Shown in pieces: positions 6,758 through 13,805 of a stretch of DNA of 14,923 nt. The position numbers and the translations under genes were made by a program. A model generated the notes under the pieces. That model did not search any database and had not been told where the DNA came from. It saw nothing but the letters and a program-made list of their open reading frames with translations. Location of the stretch: assembly GCA_028287725.1 (NCBI GenBank), contig JAQBPC010000274.1, positions 1-14,923 of the forward strand, written 5' to 3'. The stretch's first letter is position 1; each line of letters starts with the position of its first letter. Source of the DNA: Chloroflexota bacterium. GTDB lineage: Bacteria > Chloroflexota > UBA5177 > JANWHV01.

Positions 6758-7063
6758 ACGCGGAGGAGAACTGTTCTAGTACGAAAGGTCGCCTCGACGG
6801 TAAGGCTTTTCTCTTCCTCCGAGGCTATGGCGTGCGGCTGCCCGCTGATTGTCACTGACCAGATGCCCGAGATCGCCCATCGCTTTCCCGGTGTGCCAGT
6901 TGTCGTCCCGAGCGATGTCGAAGGACTACGACGCCGGCTCGACGCCGCGCTCGGCGGAGATGTGCCGACACCTGCCCATGGTCAGATGGCCGACTACGAC
7001 TGGAGTAACATTGCTTGCCGTTACATTAGTCTCTATCAGTCAGCACTGCGGCGCCTAGCGTAG
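6758..7063 (+). pseudogene. C-terminal remnant of a GT4-type glycosyltransferase
   Basis: The frame ending at 7063 carries the conserved nucleotide-sugar-binding segment of GT-B glycosyltransferases: S-E-A-M-A-C-G-C-P-L-I-V-T-D (6818-6859), including the conserved Glu, then V-P-V-V-V-P-S-D-V-E-G-L-R-R-R-L-D-A-A-L and a typical C-terminal helix ending in an Arg-rich tail. Upstream the frame stays open only to 6758, and the rest of the enzyme (about 250-300 residues) is absent. A neighbouring frame reads K-A-F-L-F at 6803-6817, the motif that normally precedes the E-x7-E block, which hints at a deletion plus frameshift. The first ATG is 6827 (78 codons), which could still be translated. It is very unlikely to be active. 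Confidence 0.55.
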
Positions 7064-7089
7064 TCGGCCGATATATTTGTGACTTGAGG

Positions 7090-7755
7090 ATGCTTATAAA
7101 CCAGAGCACTATGCCCAGCGAGATGTTGGCACTGCGCGAGCGCTTGCAGCACGTCTACTGGCTCGGTGGTGGCAGCGGCGGAGGTAAGTCAGTCATTGCT
7201 CGGCGCATCGCGGCCGACCACGGGTTGAAAGTCTACGCGACTGACGACGTGATGTCGGACCACGCCCGCCCCACCACAGACGAGGACGCGCCGTATCTCG
7301 CACAGTTCAAGTCCATGGATATGGACGAGCGCTGGGCAAAACGCAGTCCGGAAACCATGCTCGATACCTTTCACTGGTTCCGGGGCGAGGGGTTCAATTT
7401 GATCGTCGAGGACCTACTCACGCTCCCGTCGGAAACCGGCGTGATCGCCGAAGGCTTCCGGTTGCTGCCGGCGTTGGTCAAGCCACTCGTGGCGGATCTC
7501 CGCCACGTCGTGTGGCTGCTACCCACGTCTGAGTTCCGTCTGGCGGCGTTCGAGAGCCGAGGAACCACATGGGATATCCCAAATAAGACCTCAAACCCAG
7601 CGCAGGCCTATCGCAATCTGCTCGAGCGAGACCAGATGTTCACTGACCGGCTGCGCGAGGAGACCAAGCGATTCGGACTGCCCGCAATCGAAGTCGACAC
7701 ATCCATTAGCGAAGACGCATTAACGGAACTGGTGACGCGCTCCTTCGGACTCTGA
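7090..7755 (+). CDS. P-loop kinase-like ATPase of unknown substrate
   Basis: About 221 residues in the P-loop NTPase fold. Counting from ATG 7090, a glycine-rich Walker A (G26-G-G-S-G-G-G-K-S34) follows the beta-strand V-Y-W-L. Next come a T-D-D motif (51-53) typical of small-molecule kinases, a L-I-V-E-D strand, and V-I-A-E-G-F-R-L-L-P, the usual acceptor-side strand of gluconate-kinase/AAA_33-like enzymes. The C-terminal helical part rich in Arg, Asp and Glu resembles a lid. The start is uncertain: TTG 7084, ATG 7090 (GAGG immediately upstream) and ATG 7111 are all in frame. TATATT at 7072-7077 would put transcription close to 7084, so a near-leaderless mRNA is possible. The gene follows the glycosyltransferase remnant by 26 bases. 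No substrate can be assigned. Confidence 0.8.
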   Translation: MLINQSTMPSEMLALRERLQHVYWLGGGSGGGKSVIARRIAADHGLKVYATDDVMSDHARPTTDEDAPYLAQFKSMDMDERWAKRSPETMLDTFHWFRGEGFNLIVEDLLTLPSETGVIAEGFRLLPALVKPLVADLRHVVWLLPTSEFRLAAFESRGTTWDIPNKTSNPAQAYRNLLERDQMFTDRLREETKRFGLPAIEVDTSISEDALTELVTRSFGL

Positions 7756-7817
7756 GTTGCGTCCGAAGCACATGGTGGACCGTGCCATTTCGCCTCCGAC
7801 TTTGATTGCCTCGCGGT

Positions 7818-9581
7818 TTATGGTTGAGCTTGTTTGGTTGAGACGGAGCCGCCCTGCAGGTTGGGGAGCGGCAGGCGAACGGTCACAGTGGTGCCGACAC
7901 ACGGCTCGCTGCTCATGGTGATGCTGCCGCCATGGTGCTCCACGATCTGGCGCACTCCAGCCAGCCCGACGCCACTACCCGTAATCCTGCCGACGTTGCT
8001 GGCGCGGTAGAAGCGCTCAAATACTTTTGGTACCTCCTCCGCCGGAATGCCGATGCCGTGGTCGGAAACCTGGATCACCGCCCAGATGCCGGCGCCATTC
8101 TCTTCAACGGCCAGCGCGAGGATAATCACATCACCACCAGGACTGTATTTGATGGCGTTTGCAAGCAAATTGGCAAGCGCCCGATACAGCCGTGCCCGAT
8201 CGGCCGTGATAGACAGCGTGGAACAGTCGGTTTCCAGCTGCACGGCGTGGCGCGGGCTGGAATCTCCGTACTCGGAGACCAGATCAGCGAGCAGCGGAAC
8301 GAGGTCGGTTGGTGCGAGATTCAGATCGAGGGGCTGGCCGATCTCCAGGCGACTGCCGTCGAGCAGCTCCGCGACTTGTTCAGTCATTCTCCGCGCAGCC
8401 TCGCTGATCATGGTGAGTCCCTCCATGATCTTCATGTCGTCGGCGCCCACTAGGCGCCGGGCGCGGCGAAGGAGCAACTGTGCGTGGCCCAGGATGGCCG
8501 TGAGCGGATTATTCAAGTCGTGGGAGACTATCGCCAAAAATTCATCCTTCTGCCGTTCCAGATCCTTGATTTTCGAAATATCCTGGAACACCAGCACGCC
8601 CCCGACACTATGGCCGTCCGCATCCCATAGGGGCGCGCTATTGGCCAGGATTGGCACGTCCCGTCCGTCCCCGGCATGGCGTACCACCAGCTGCGCACCA
8701 TGGACCGCCTCGCGGTGGAACACCGCGCGGTACAGCGGCGTGTCCTGGCTTATAAGGGGAGAGCCATCGACATGCCGTGTGCCATACCGCACAAAGGTCT
8801 CATCCTCCGTTAGAGGCGCACGCAATCCGCTTATGTTCACCCCAAGCAGCTCGTGCGCTGCATGGTTCGCATGGAGGAAATGTCCTTGCGCGTCGGCGAC
8901 CACCACCGCTTCGGGTAACACGTCGAGGACCTGCTGGAGGCGATCCCGCTCCGCCTGGGTGGCCTGGTGTGCCAGGGTTGCCTCGTGAACTGCCCGTTGC
9001 AGCGCGTACTGCGTATGGTCAAGCGCTTTGGCGACTTCGCCTGCTTGAGCGGCGCTCGCGCGTGCGACTCGCGCCTGTGCCATCGCCGCGGCGGCCTGCT
9101 GTTCGGATCGCAAGGTTGCCGCCAGGAGGGGCAGTAGCGCCCCAACCACCCGGATGTCGCCAGGCGATGGCTGCTCGCCGAACACCACCAGCACCGATCC
9201 GTCCGCGGCGGTAATGCCCATCGCCGGGGTCATCGTTGCGGTAGGGGGCAAGGGCAAGTCGCCGCGATGGATGTGGTTGGGAGCACACGCCGCGAGGAAC
9301 GCGCGCCAGAGGCGCCCCTGAGGAAGGGTTTGCGGGAAACCCGGCGCCGGCAGGAGCACGCCGAGCTCGTGGTCCTGAATGAACAGGATCAGATCGGTGG
9401 CCCTGAGGTGCTGAGCAAGCGCGTGCATGGCCGCCGAACGCTGCGCCGCGTCGGCCATGCCGGCGAACAGCGCCAGGGTTGCGAGCAGGGGCTCCTCGGC
9501 GCTATTCAGGGATGAGGCAGACAACGGCGGTGCAGTTGTGGAATCCGCTGAACTGTCCGTGGGCTCGGGCGATCTGTCCAT
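7818..9581 (-). CDS. Soluble sensor histidine kinase (GAF-like, coiled coil, PAS, HisKA, HATPase)
   Basis: A 587-residue sensor kinase with no transmembrane helix, so cytoplasmic. Order of domains: Ser/Thr/Pro-rich leader (1-28), GAF-like domain (about 29-159), Ala/Gln-rich coiled coil (160-215), PAS domain (about 216-338), and HisKA with S353-H354-D-L-N-N-P-L-T-A-I, where H354 is the phosphoacceptor. The HATPase follows with N-box (N471-L-L-A-N-A-I-K-Y-S), G1 box (D507-H-G-I-G-I-P), F-box (F522-E-R-F-Y-R) and G2 box (G535-S-G-V-G-L-A). The frame is open back to 9839, but that would overlap the FIST gene by 338 bases with an Arg/Pro-rich sequence; ATG 9581 is the first sensible start, with a weak ribosome site and an 80-base overlap. 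All catalytic motifs are intact. No partner response regulator is present. Confidence 0.9.
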   Translation of the reverse strand: MDRSPEPTDSSADSTTAPPLSASSLNSAEEPLLATLALFAGMADAAQRSAAMHALAQHLRATDLILFIQDHELGVLLPAPGFPQTLPQGRLWRAFLAACAPNHIHRGDLPLPPTATMTPAMGITAADGSVLVVFGEQPSPGDIRVVGALLPLLAATLRSEQQAAAAMAQARVARASAAQAGEVAKALDHTQYALQRAVHEATLAHQATQAERDRLQQVLDVLPEAVVVADAQGHFLHANHAAHELLGVNISGLRAPLTEDETFVRYGTRHVDGSPLISQDTPLYRAVFHREAVHGAQLVVRHAGDGRDVPILANSAPLWDADGHSVGGVLVFQDISKIKDLERQKDEFLAIVSHDLNNPLTAILGHAQLLLRRARRLVGADDMKIMEGLTMISEAARRMTEQVAELLDGSRLEIGQPLDLNLAPTDLVPLLADLVSEYGDSSPRHAVQLETDCSTLSITADRARLYRALANLLANAIKYSPGGDVIILALAVEENGAGIWAVIQVSDHGIGIPAEEVPKVFERFYRASNVGRITGSGVGLAGVRQIVEHHGGSITMSSEPCVGTTVTVRLPLPNLQGGSVSTKQAQP

Positions 9582-10668
9582 AGGTGTTACATCCGATATA
9601 CGGTGTTGAACCCAATGCGTGCTCGAGTGCCCGTAACTCCAAGCCAAACGCCGCACCCAACCGCAGGCGGGTGGCGGCGCAATCAAACATGAACGCGACC
9701 AAGGGTCGATTACCCTGAAGCCCCTCGAGGGCAGCGCTCGCCGCACTCGCCGCGGCCTCAGCCGTCGACTGACTGGTGGTGCCCATGATACAAGCAGTAA
9801 CGCCGGTCGGGACATCCGCGGCACACGACAGTGCGCCATTGCCTACTACGGCGAGTGGTACCCGAAGCTTGTATCCGGCACCCGTGTCGATGCCGACGAC
9901 GTTATGGAGGAAGAAAGGTAGCGGGTCTGCCTCGTTAAGCTGCTGATCCGTCCGCTCCGCGTGCTCCTGGAGTACCTCGAGGGCGGGGGTGGCGTTGAAG
10001 CTGATGACCCGCATCGCTTCCGCCTCAGTCACGCGCATGCCCGCGCTCGCAGGCTGCCACCCATGACTGACGCCAATGCCAAGCGGCTTCGGCGACAAGA
10101 TCTCCAGTGCGACCACCGCATCGCTCACGGCCTCCGTGCCATAGAACACGTGCGTATGCTCGAATCGCGCATCGTCTCCCGCGCCGCCCCCGAAGAACTG
10201 ATACGTCCCATCGGTACGGAGCGTAAGCTGGTCGACGAGATCATCGGCATACCCGGCCAGGGCGTCCGTTAACACCAGTGCCGTGCGGAAGCGAGTGTCA
10301 TGCGTTGCCATACCCTGAAATGAGCGCACGAGCTCCTCTGCCGCGCGCACCCGGTCCGTGCGCAAGCCGCGGCCGATCGCCGCGCTGAACTGTAGCTCGC
10401 TGGAGCGTAGGGCCACGGCGCAGGCCGACTGATCGAGGTTCCTGGTGGTGCTGAACTCACCCGAGGACGAGCAGCCGACGAGAAGCCGCGGCCGGCAAGC
10501 CATGTGGAGCGATGCTAACAGGTCGACGTAGTTGTAGCGTGGGGAGGCGAACAGGATGAGCGCATCGGGACTCTGGCCGTTCAGGCCTTGGGCAATCTGC
10601 GCACCGAGCGCCTGCCCGGCGGCGGCGCCATCAGGTAGGCACGTGTGTGCGATCGCGGACTCCGTCAT
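9502..10668 (-). CDS. FIST-domain (FIST_N + FIST_C) sensory protein
   Basis: A 388-residue cytoplasmic protein with both FIST domains, proposed in the family literature to bind small ligands and to signal through fused or neighbouring kinases and cyclases. FIST_N spans about 30-220, with G-C-S-S-S-G-E-F-S (66-74) and F-F-G-G-G-A-G-D-D-A-R-F (158-169). FIST_C spans about 225-385, with M-R-V-I-S-F-N-A-T-P-A-L-E-V-L (219-233), F-D-C-A-A-T-R-L-R-L-G (328-338) and Y-I-G-C-N-T-Y-G-Q-I-A-R (357-368). An ATG two codons earlier (10674) has its GAAGG directly adjacent; the same GAAGG is 7 bases from ATG 10668, which I therefore prefer. The gene overlaps the histidine kinase by 80 bases, so the pair is probably one signalling module. 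The ligand is unknown. Confidence 0.88.
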   Translation of the reverse strand: MTESAIAHTCLPDGAAAGQALGAQIAQGLNGQSPDALILFASPRYNYVDLLASLHMACRPRLLVGCSSSGEFSTTRNLDQSACAVALRSSELQFSAAIGRGLRTDRVRAAEELVRSFQGMATHDTRFRTALVLTDALAGYADDLVDQLTLRTDGTYQFFGGGAGDDARFEHTHVFYGTEAVSDAVVALEILSPKPLGIGVSHGWQPASAGMRVTEAEAMRVISFNATPALEVLQEHAERTDQQLNEADPLPFFLHNVVGIDTGAGYKLRVPLAVVGNGALSCAADVPTGVTACIMGTTSQSTAEAAASAASAALEGLQGNRPLVAFMFDCAATRLRLGAAFGLELRALEHALGSTPYIGCNTYGQIARAHGQFSGFHNCTAVVCLIPE

Positions 10669-10941
10669 AACCATCCCTTCATGGCGCTACGGATATCCAT
10701 GTATCGCCACCAACAATCCTTCTAACCTGCGAACAATCCGGCTAAGTCGCGTTTGTCCTGCTGCCATTTCCGCCGGAATTCAGTCTACCACCGCTGTCCA
10801 GGGCCCGTGACATAAAAATCTTGATAGTATTTAGGGTAATCCATACGCTCGTTGGGCAACACTGTTGGATGTTGCGATCGCCCGGGCATCGGCGGTGAGA
10901 GGCTAGGACAGCGGCAAAGAGGGCGCTCTGATTACGGGACC

Positions 10942-12018
10942 CTACGGGAGCAGCGACTCGTAGTATCCCCCGGCGTTGGGGAGCGCGGTGGGAGTGGTTT
11001 TTACCGTGGCGCTGCCGCACGACTCCCGAATCATCAACGTCGTAGGGAGCACCTTCTTCACGGCCGGGCCGGCTTGCTTGTTGTTCATGCGTTGGAAGAG
11101 CAAATTAGCAGCCGTTTGCCCCAACGCGTAGCCAGGTTGGGCAACGGTGGTCAGGCCCGGATGGAACGCGGACGCCCAGGGAAAATCGTCGAATCCCACC
11201 ACCGCCAGATCCTCCGGGCAGCGCAGACCGCACTGCGCCAGCGCGTTCATCATGCCGATGGTCACGAAGTTGTTCGTGCCGAATACCGCGGTGGGCGGCG
11301 GGCTGCTGCCAAGCAGGCGCATGCCCGCCGCGCGTCCATCCTCGATACTCGAGTGGCTCTCGAAGACGTACGCGGGATCAAACTCCAGCCCCGCCGCGGC
11401 AAGCGCGGCTTTATAGCCTTCCACACGTTCCTCGATGGCGCTCGAGTCCAAGCGTGCTTTCATGAGGGCGATACGCCGATGTCCCAGCCGAATAAGATGA
11501 TTCACTATCTGGTAGGAAGCATCCACATTGTCGACGACCACCGCATCCGCTTCGATGCCCGGTATCCAGCGATCGACAAACACGACAGGGAAGCCGCCGG
11601 CAAGGAGCTCGCGTAGATAGTTCTGGTTACCGCCGGCCGGTGCCATGACGATGCCGTCGACGCGCTTTTCCAACAATACATTGAGATACAGGCGTTCCTT
11701 TTCGCCGTTCTCCTCCGTATTGCACAGGATAAGATTGCAATCCTGGCCGTAGGCGTATACCACGTCTTCCACGCCACGAACCACGTCGGGGAAGAACGGA
11801 TTGGTGATGTCGGAGATCATCAGGCCGATGGTGCCGGTCTTGCTGCGCCGCAGACTGCGGGCAATTGCATCGCGCCGATAGCCCAGGCTGCTGATGGCAT
11901 CGAACACCCGCTCCCTCGTCTGCGGCGCGACGGGGCGCGAGTCGTTGATGACGTGGGACACGGTCGCCGACGAGACACCGGCCTTCTTCGCGACGTCATG
12001 AATAGTGGGCACTGGCAT
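10942..12018 (-). CDS. LacI/GalR-family transcriptional repressor
   Basis: A 358-residue sugar-responsive repressor. The N-terminal helix-turn-helix (T5-I-H-D-V-A-K-K-A-G-V-S-S-A-T-V-S-H-V-I-N25) is followed by the minor-groove hinge helix A-I-A-R-S-L-R-R (51-58). A periplasmic-binding-protein-like ligand domain begins at T-I-G-L-M-I-S-D-I-T-N-P-F-F (63-76). It diverges from the sugar-importer operon across 162 bases that carry CG-centred operator-like sites, so it should repress that operon and probably itself. AGGAGG (minus, 12028-12023) is only 4 bases from ATG 12018 but 10 bases from an in-frame GTG at 12012. The GTG would give (M)PTIHDVAKKAG, the canonical LacI N-terminus, so the true start may be 12012. 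The inducing sugar is unknown. Confidence 0.93.
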   Translation of the reverse strand: MPVPTIHDVAKKAGVSSATVSHVINDSRPVAPQTRERVFDAISSLGYRRDAIARSLRRSKTGTIGLMISDITNPFFPDVVRGVEDVVYAYGQDCNLILCNTEENGEKERLYLNVLLEKRVDGIVMAPAGGNQNYLRELLAGGFPVVFVDRWIPGIEADAVVVDNVDASYQIVNHLIRLGHRRIALMKARLDSSAIEERVEGYKAALAAAGLEFDPAYVFESHSSIEDGRAAGMRLLGSSPPPTAVFGTNNFVTIGMMNALAQCGLRCPEDLAVVGFDDFPWASAFHPGLTTVAQPGYALGQTAANLLFQRMNNKQAGPAVKKVLPTTLMIRESCGSATVKTTPTALPNAGGYYESLLP

Positions 12019-12072
12019 CCCCCCTCCTGTTCAAACATACACTGGGCGAAGACGAGACCGCAACAGCCGTCA

Positions 12073-12101
12073 TTGACAGCTATGCACTACGATGCTAGCA
12101 T
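12073..12101 (+). promoter_or_regulatory. Sigma-70-type promoter of the sugar importer operon
   Basis: A perfect -35 TTGACA (12073-12078), a 17-base spacer, and a -10 TAGCAT (12096-12101, 4 of 6 consensus with the key T, A and final T kept) preceded by TGC, an extended -10. The transcription start would be near 12108, giving a leader of about 73 bases before ATG 12181 with its AGGGGG at 12169-12174. The operator-like sites begin at 12103, covering the predicted start, as expected for LacI-type repression. Confidence 0.72.
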
Positions 12102-12119
12102 GGCAATCGATTACGGCAA
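12092..12119 (-). promoter_or_regulatory. Candidate divergent promoter of the LacI-family gene, sharing the -10 palindrome
   Basis: ATGCTAGCAT (12092-12101) is a perfect palindrome, so TGC-TAGCAT reads as an extended -10 on both strands. On the minus strand TTGCCG (12119-12114) lies 16 bases upstream of that -10 and could be the -35. The start would fall near 12085, about 67 bases before the repressor ATG. The -35 lies inside the operator array, which would give autorepression. The -35 match is only moderate. Confidence 0.45.
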
Positions 12120-12140
12120 ACGATTACGGTAATCGTATAC
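12103..12140. promoter_or_regulatory. Three tandem LacI-type operator-like sites at 13-bp spacing
   Basis: Three 12-base CG-centred imperfect palindromes: GCAATC|GATTAC (12103-12114, 5 of 6 pairs), GCAAAC|GATTAC (12116-12127, 4 of 6) and GTAATC|GTATAC (12129-12140, 4 of 6). Their centres at 12108/9, 12121/2 and 12134/5 are exactly 13 bp apart. An overlapping reading is a perfect 17-base palindrome ACGATTACGGTAATCGT (12120-12136, odd centre). CG-centred half-sites are the hallmark of LacI/GalR operators. They lie between the divergent repressor and importer genes and overlap the predicted start sites. Confidence 0.68.
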
Positions 12141-12180
12141 GTGGGGGCCGGATCTGGACTCATAGCGTAGGGGGATCTCG

Positions 12181-13608
12181 ATGTCGAAGCCGACACTAAG
12201 CCGCCGCGACGCGTTAAAACTGGGTGCAGGTACCGTGGCGGCCCTGGCGGCCGTACCGGCGCCTAGCGCGCTAGCCTCAAGCCTCGGCCGCCTCGGGGGC
12301 GCCAAACCATCGCAGCTGCGCATTCTCTACACGACCGTCGAGGCCGACGTCGATGCCATCAAGCTGGTGATCCCGGACTTCAAGAAGGAACTCGGCATTG
12401 ACCTCAAGCTGGACAGCATGCCCTATAACGCCCTGCAACAGAAGGTCTTCGCCGAGCTCGCTTCCTCCAGCTCGTATTACGACATCATCATCGTCGACAC
12501 GCCCTGGATGCCGGCCCTAACCCATAAGATCCAGCCGCTGACAGACTATGTGCTGAATAAACAGCTTTCAGGTTCGCTCCTGGACTTGCAGGATTTCATC
12601 AGCAAGGTCTTTTACGACACCGCCGTCTATCATCCAGACCGATCCTATCTCCACTTCCCGTCCACGGGCACGATCGACCCGGCGGCGATCAAACATGCGG
12701 GCTTCGACATCTTCGGGCTGCCGATCCAGGCCAACGCGCTCACCATGTCGTATCGCAAAGACCTGTTTAACGACTCTGCGAATAAGGCCGCCTTCAAGAG
12801 CAAGTTTGGCCGCCCGCTCACTGTCCCGACCACCTGGAGCGAGTTCAAACAGGTCGCGACGTTCTTTACGCGCCCGGGCCAGCGGCTCTTTGGCACCACG
12901 CTGATGGCGGGCACCGGCGACTGGGCCACTGACGACTTCAAGTCGCTGCTGGCCTCGTGGGGCGGCGATGGACACCTGGTGAACGACAAGTTCCAGCCGG
13001 CCTTTAATTCCGCGGCCGGCGTTGCGGCGCTGACGTACTACGCCGATTTGATCAATACCAGCAAGGTCACGCCGCCCGGTGTTACCTCGTTTAGCTGGGA
13101 TGAAGCCGCGTCCACCTTTGACGCCGGCCTGACCGCGATGAGCATGAACTACCACACTGAAGCGCTGAATTCCAATGTCAAAGGCACGCTGGATTACGCC
13201 ATGGTGCCACACGGCGTGTCCGCCGGGCCGCACTTTGGCACGTGGATGCTGAGCGTGAACCCCTACTCCAAGAATCGCGAGTGGGCCTACCAGGGCATAG
13301 TCTGGCTCACGAGCCGGACCGCGCAAAGCAAGATGCTGCAGACGCAGCTCCATCCCACGCGCCACTCCGTCTATAAGGAAGCGCTCTCCTCACCGGTCAC
13401 CAGCAAGTTTGGCTCGTTCTACAAGGTGCTGGAGGCATCGCTCAGCGTGGGCGTCGGACGCCCCCGACTGCGGAACTATGCCGACGTGGACCAGGCCGTG
13501 TGGGTTGCCGTGAACAATGCCGCGCGTGGGAGCGCCACGCCGAAGGCCGCATTGGCATCGGCAGCCTCGAAAGTCACGTCGCTTCTCCACCAGGCCGGCT
13601 ACAAGTGA
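12181..13608 (+). CDS. Sugar-type ABC transporter, Tat-exported substrate-binding protein
   Basis: A 475-residue extracellular solute-binding protein of family 1 (COG1653/MalE-like cluster), the substrate-capture subunit of a carbohydrate importer. It opens with a Tat signal, S7-R-R-D-A-L-K13, a hydrophobic stretch to about 29, and cleavage near A30-L-A32; there is no lipobox. The mature start (Q-L-R-I-L-Y-T-T-V-E-A-D) and the Y-Y-D-I-I-I-V-D-T-P-W block (99-109) are typical of the first lobe. An aromatic-rich binding cleft is likely (W108, W222, W311 and others). AGGGGG (12169-12174) sits 6 bases before the ATG. It is the first gene of the operon opposite the LacI-family repressor and is followed by a strong hairpin. 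The particular sugar or polyol cannot be assigned. Confidence 0.9.
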   Translation: MSKPTLSRRDALKLGAGTVAALAAVPAPSALASSLGRLGGAKPSQLRILYTTVEADVDAIKLVIPDFKKELGIDLKLDSMPYNALQQKVFAELASSSSYYDIIIVDTPWMPALTHKIQPLTDYVLNKQLSGSLLDLQDFISKVFYDTAVYHPDRSYLHFPSTGTIDPAAIKHAGFDIFGLPIQANALTMSYRKDLFNDSANKAAFKSKFGRPLTVPTTWSEFKQVATFFTRPGQRLFGTTLMAGTGDWATDDFKSLLASWGGDGHLVNDKFQPAFNSAAGVAALTYYADLINTSKVTPPGVTSFSWDEAASTFDAGLTAMSMNYHTEALNSNVKGTLDYAMVPHGVSAGPHFGTWMLSVNPYSKNREWAYQGIVWLTSRTAQSKMLQTQLHPTRHSVYKEALSSPVTSKFGSFYKVLEASLSVGVGRPRLRNYADVDQAVWVAVNNAARGSATPKAALASAASKVTSLLHQAGYK

Positions 13609-13619
13609 GCTGATTACGC

Positions 13620-13669
13620 GGACCGCACAACCACGAGGCGCGGCGGCGAACCGCGTGGTTGTGCGGTCC
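13620..13669 (+). terminator. 16-bp hairpin between binding-protein and permease genes (attenuator or mRNA stabiliser)
   Basis: 13620-13635 (GGACCGCACAACCACG) is exactly complementary to 13654-13669, with an 18-base GC-rich loop. It starts 12 bases after the binding-protein stop and lies 137 bases before the first permease. No U-tract follows (TCCCCTCGTA). In several sugar importers, such as malE-malF, a stem-loop at this place protects the upstream transcript or partially terminates, so the binding protein is made in excess; the same role is inferred here. Confidence 0.65.
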
Positions 13670-13805
13670 TCCCCTCGTATGCTCGGCGGAGTTCGGACAG
13701 AGGATCATCGCCCGCCGTTCTTGACGGCCAACCTTCGATAATCGTCGCTAGCCATGGCGCCTTGCGGGCCCGTGTCACCACCAAACCGACTCAGTCTGGA
13801 TCAAC

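Noticed and set aside
6754..6858. 34-codon ORF starting at ATG 6754 after AGAGGA
   Set aside because: It overlaps the glycosyltransferase remnant in another frame; part of it (K-A-F-L-F) is better explained as the frameshifted piece of that remnant.
9582..9839. N-terminal extension of the histidine kinase frame to 9839 (673 residues)
   Set aside because: It lies wholly inside the FIST gene, has an Arg/Pro/Ser-rich out-of-frame composition and no ribosome site; the kinase begins sensibly at 9581.
10669..10941. Possible riboswitch or extra gene between the LacI-family and FIST genes
   Set aside because: Only imperfect stems and no ORF with a ribosome site; an AT-richer patch near 10812-10850 may hold a promoter for the FIST-kinase pair, but no -35/-10 pair was convincing.
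12568..13365. 265-codon minus-strand ORF inside the sugar-binding protein gene
   Set aside because: Antisense shadow; Arg/Gly/Val-rich with no domain.
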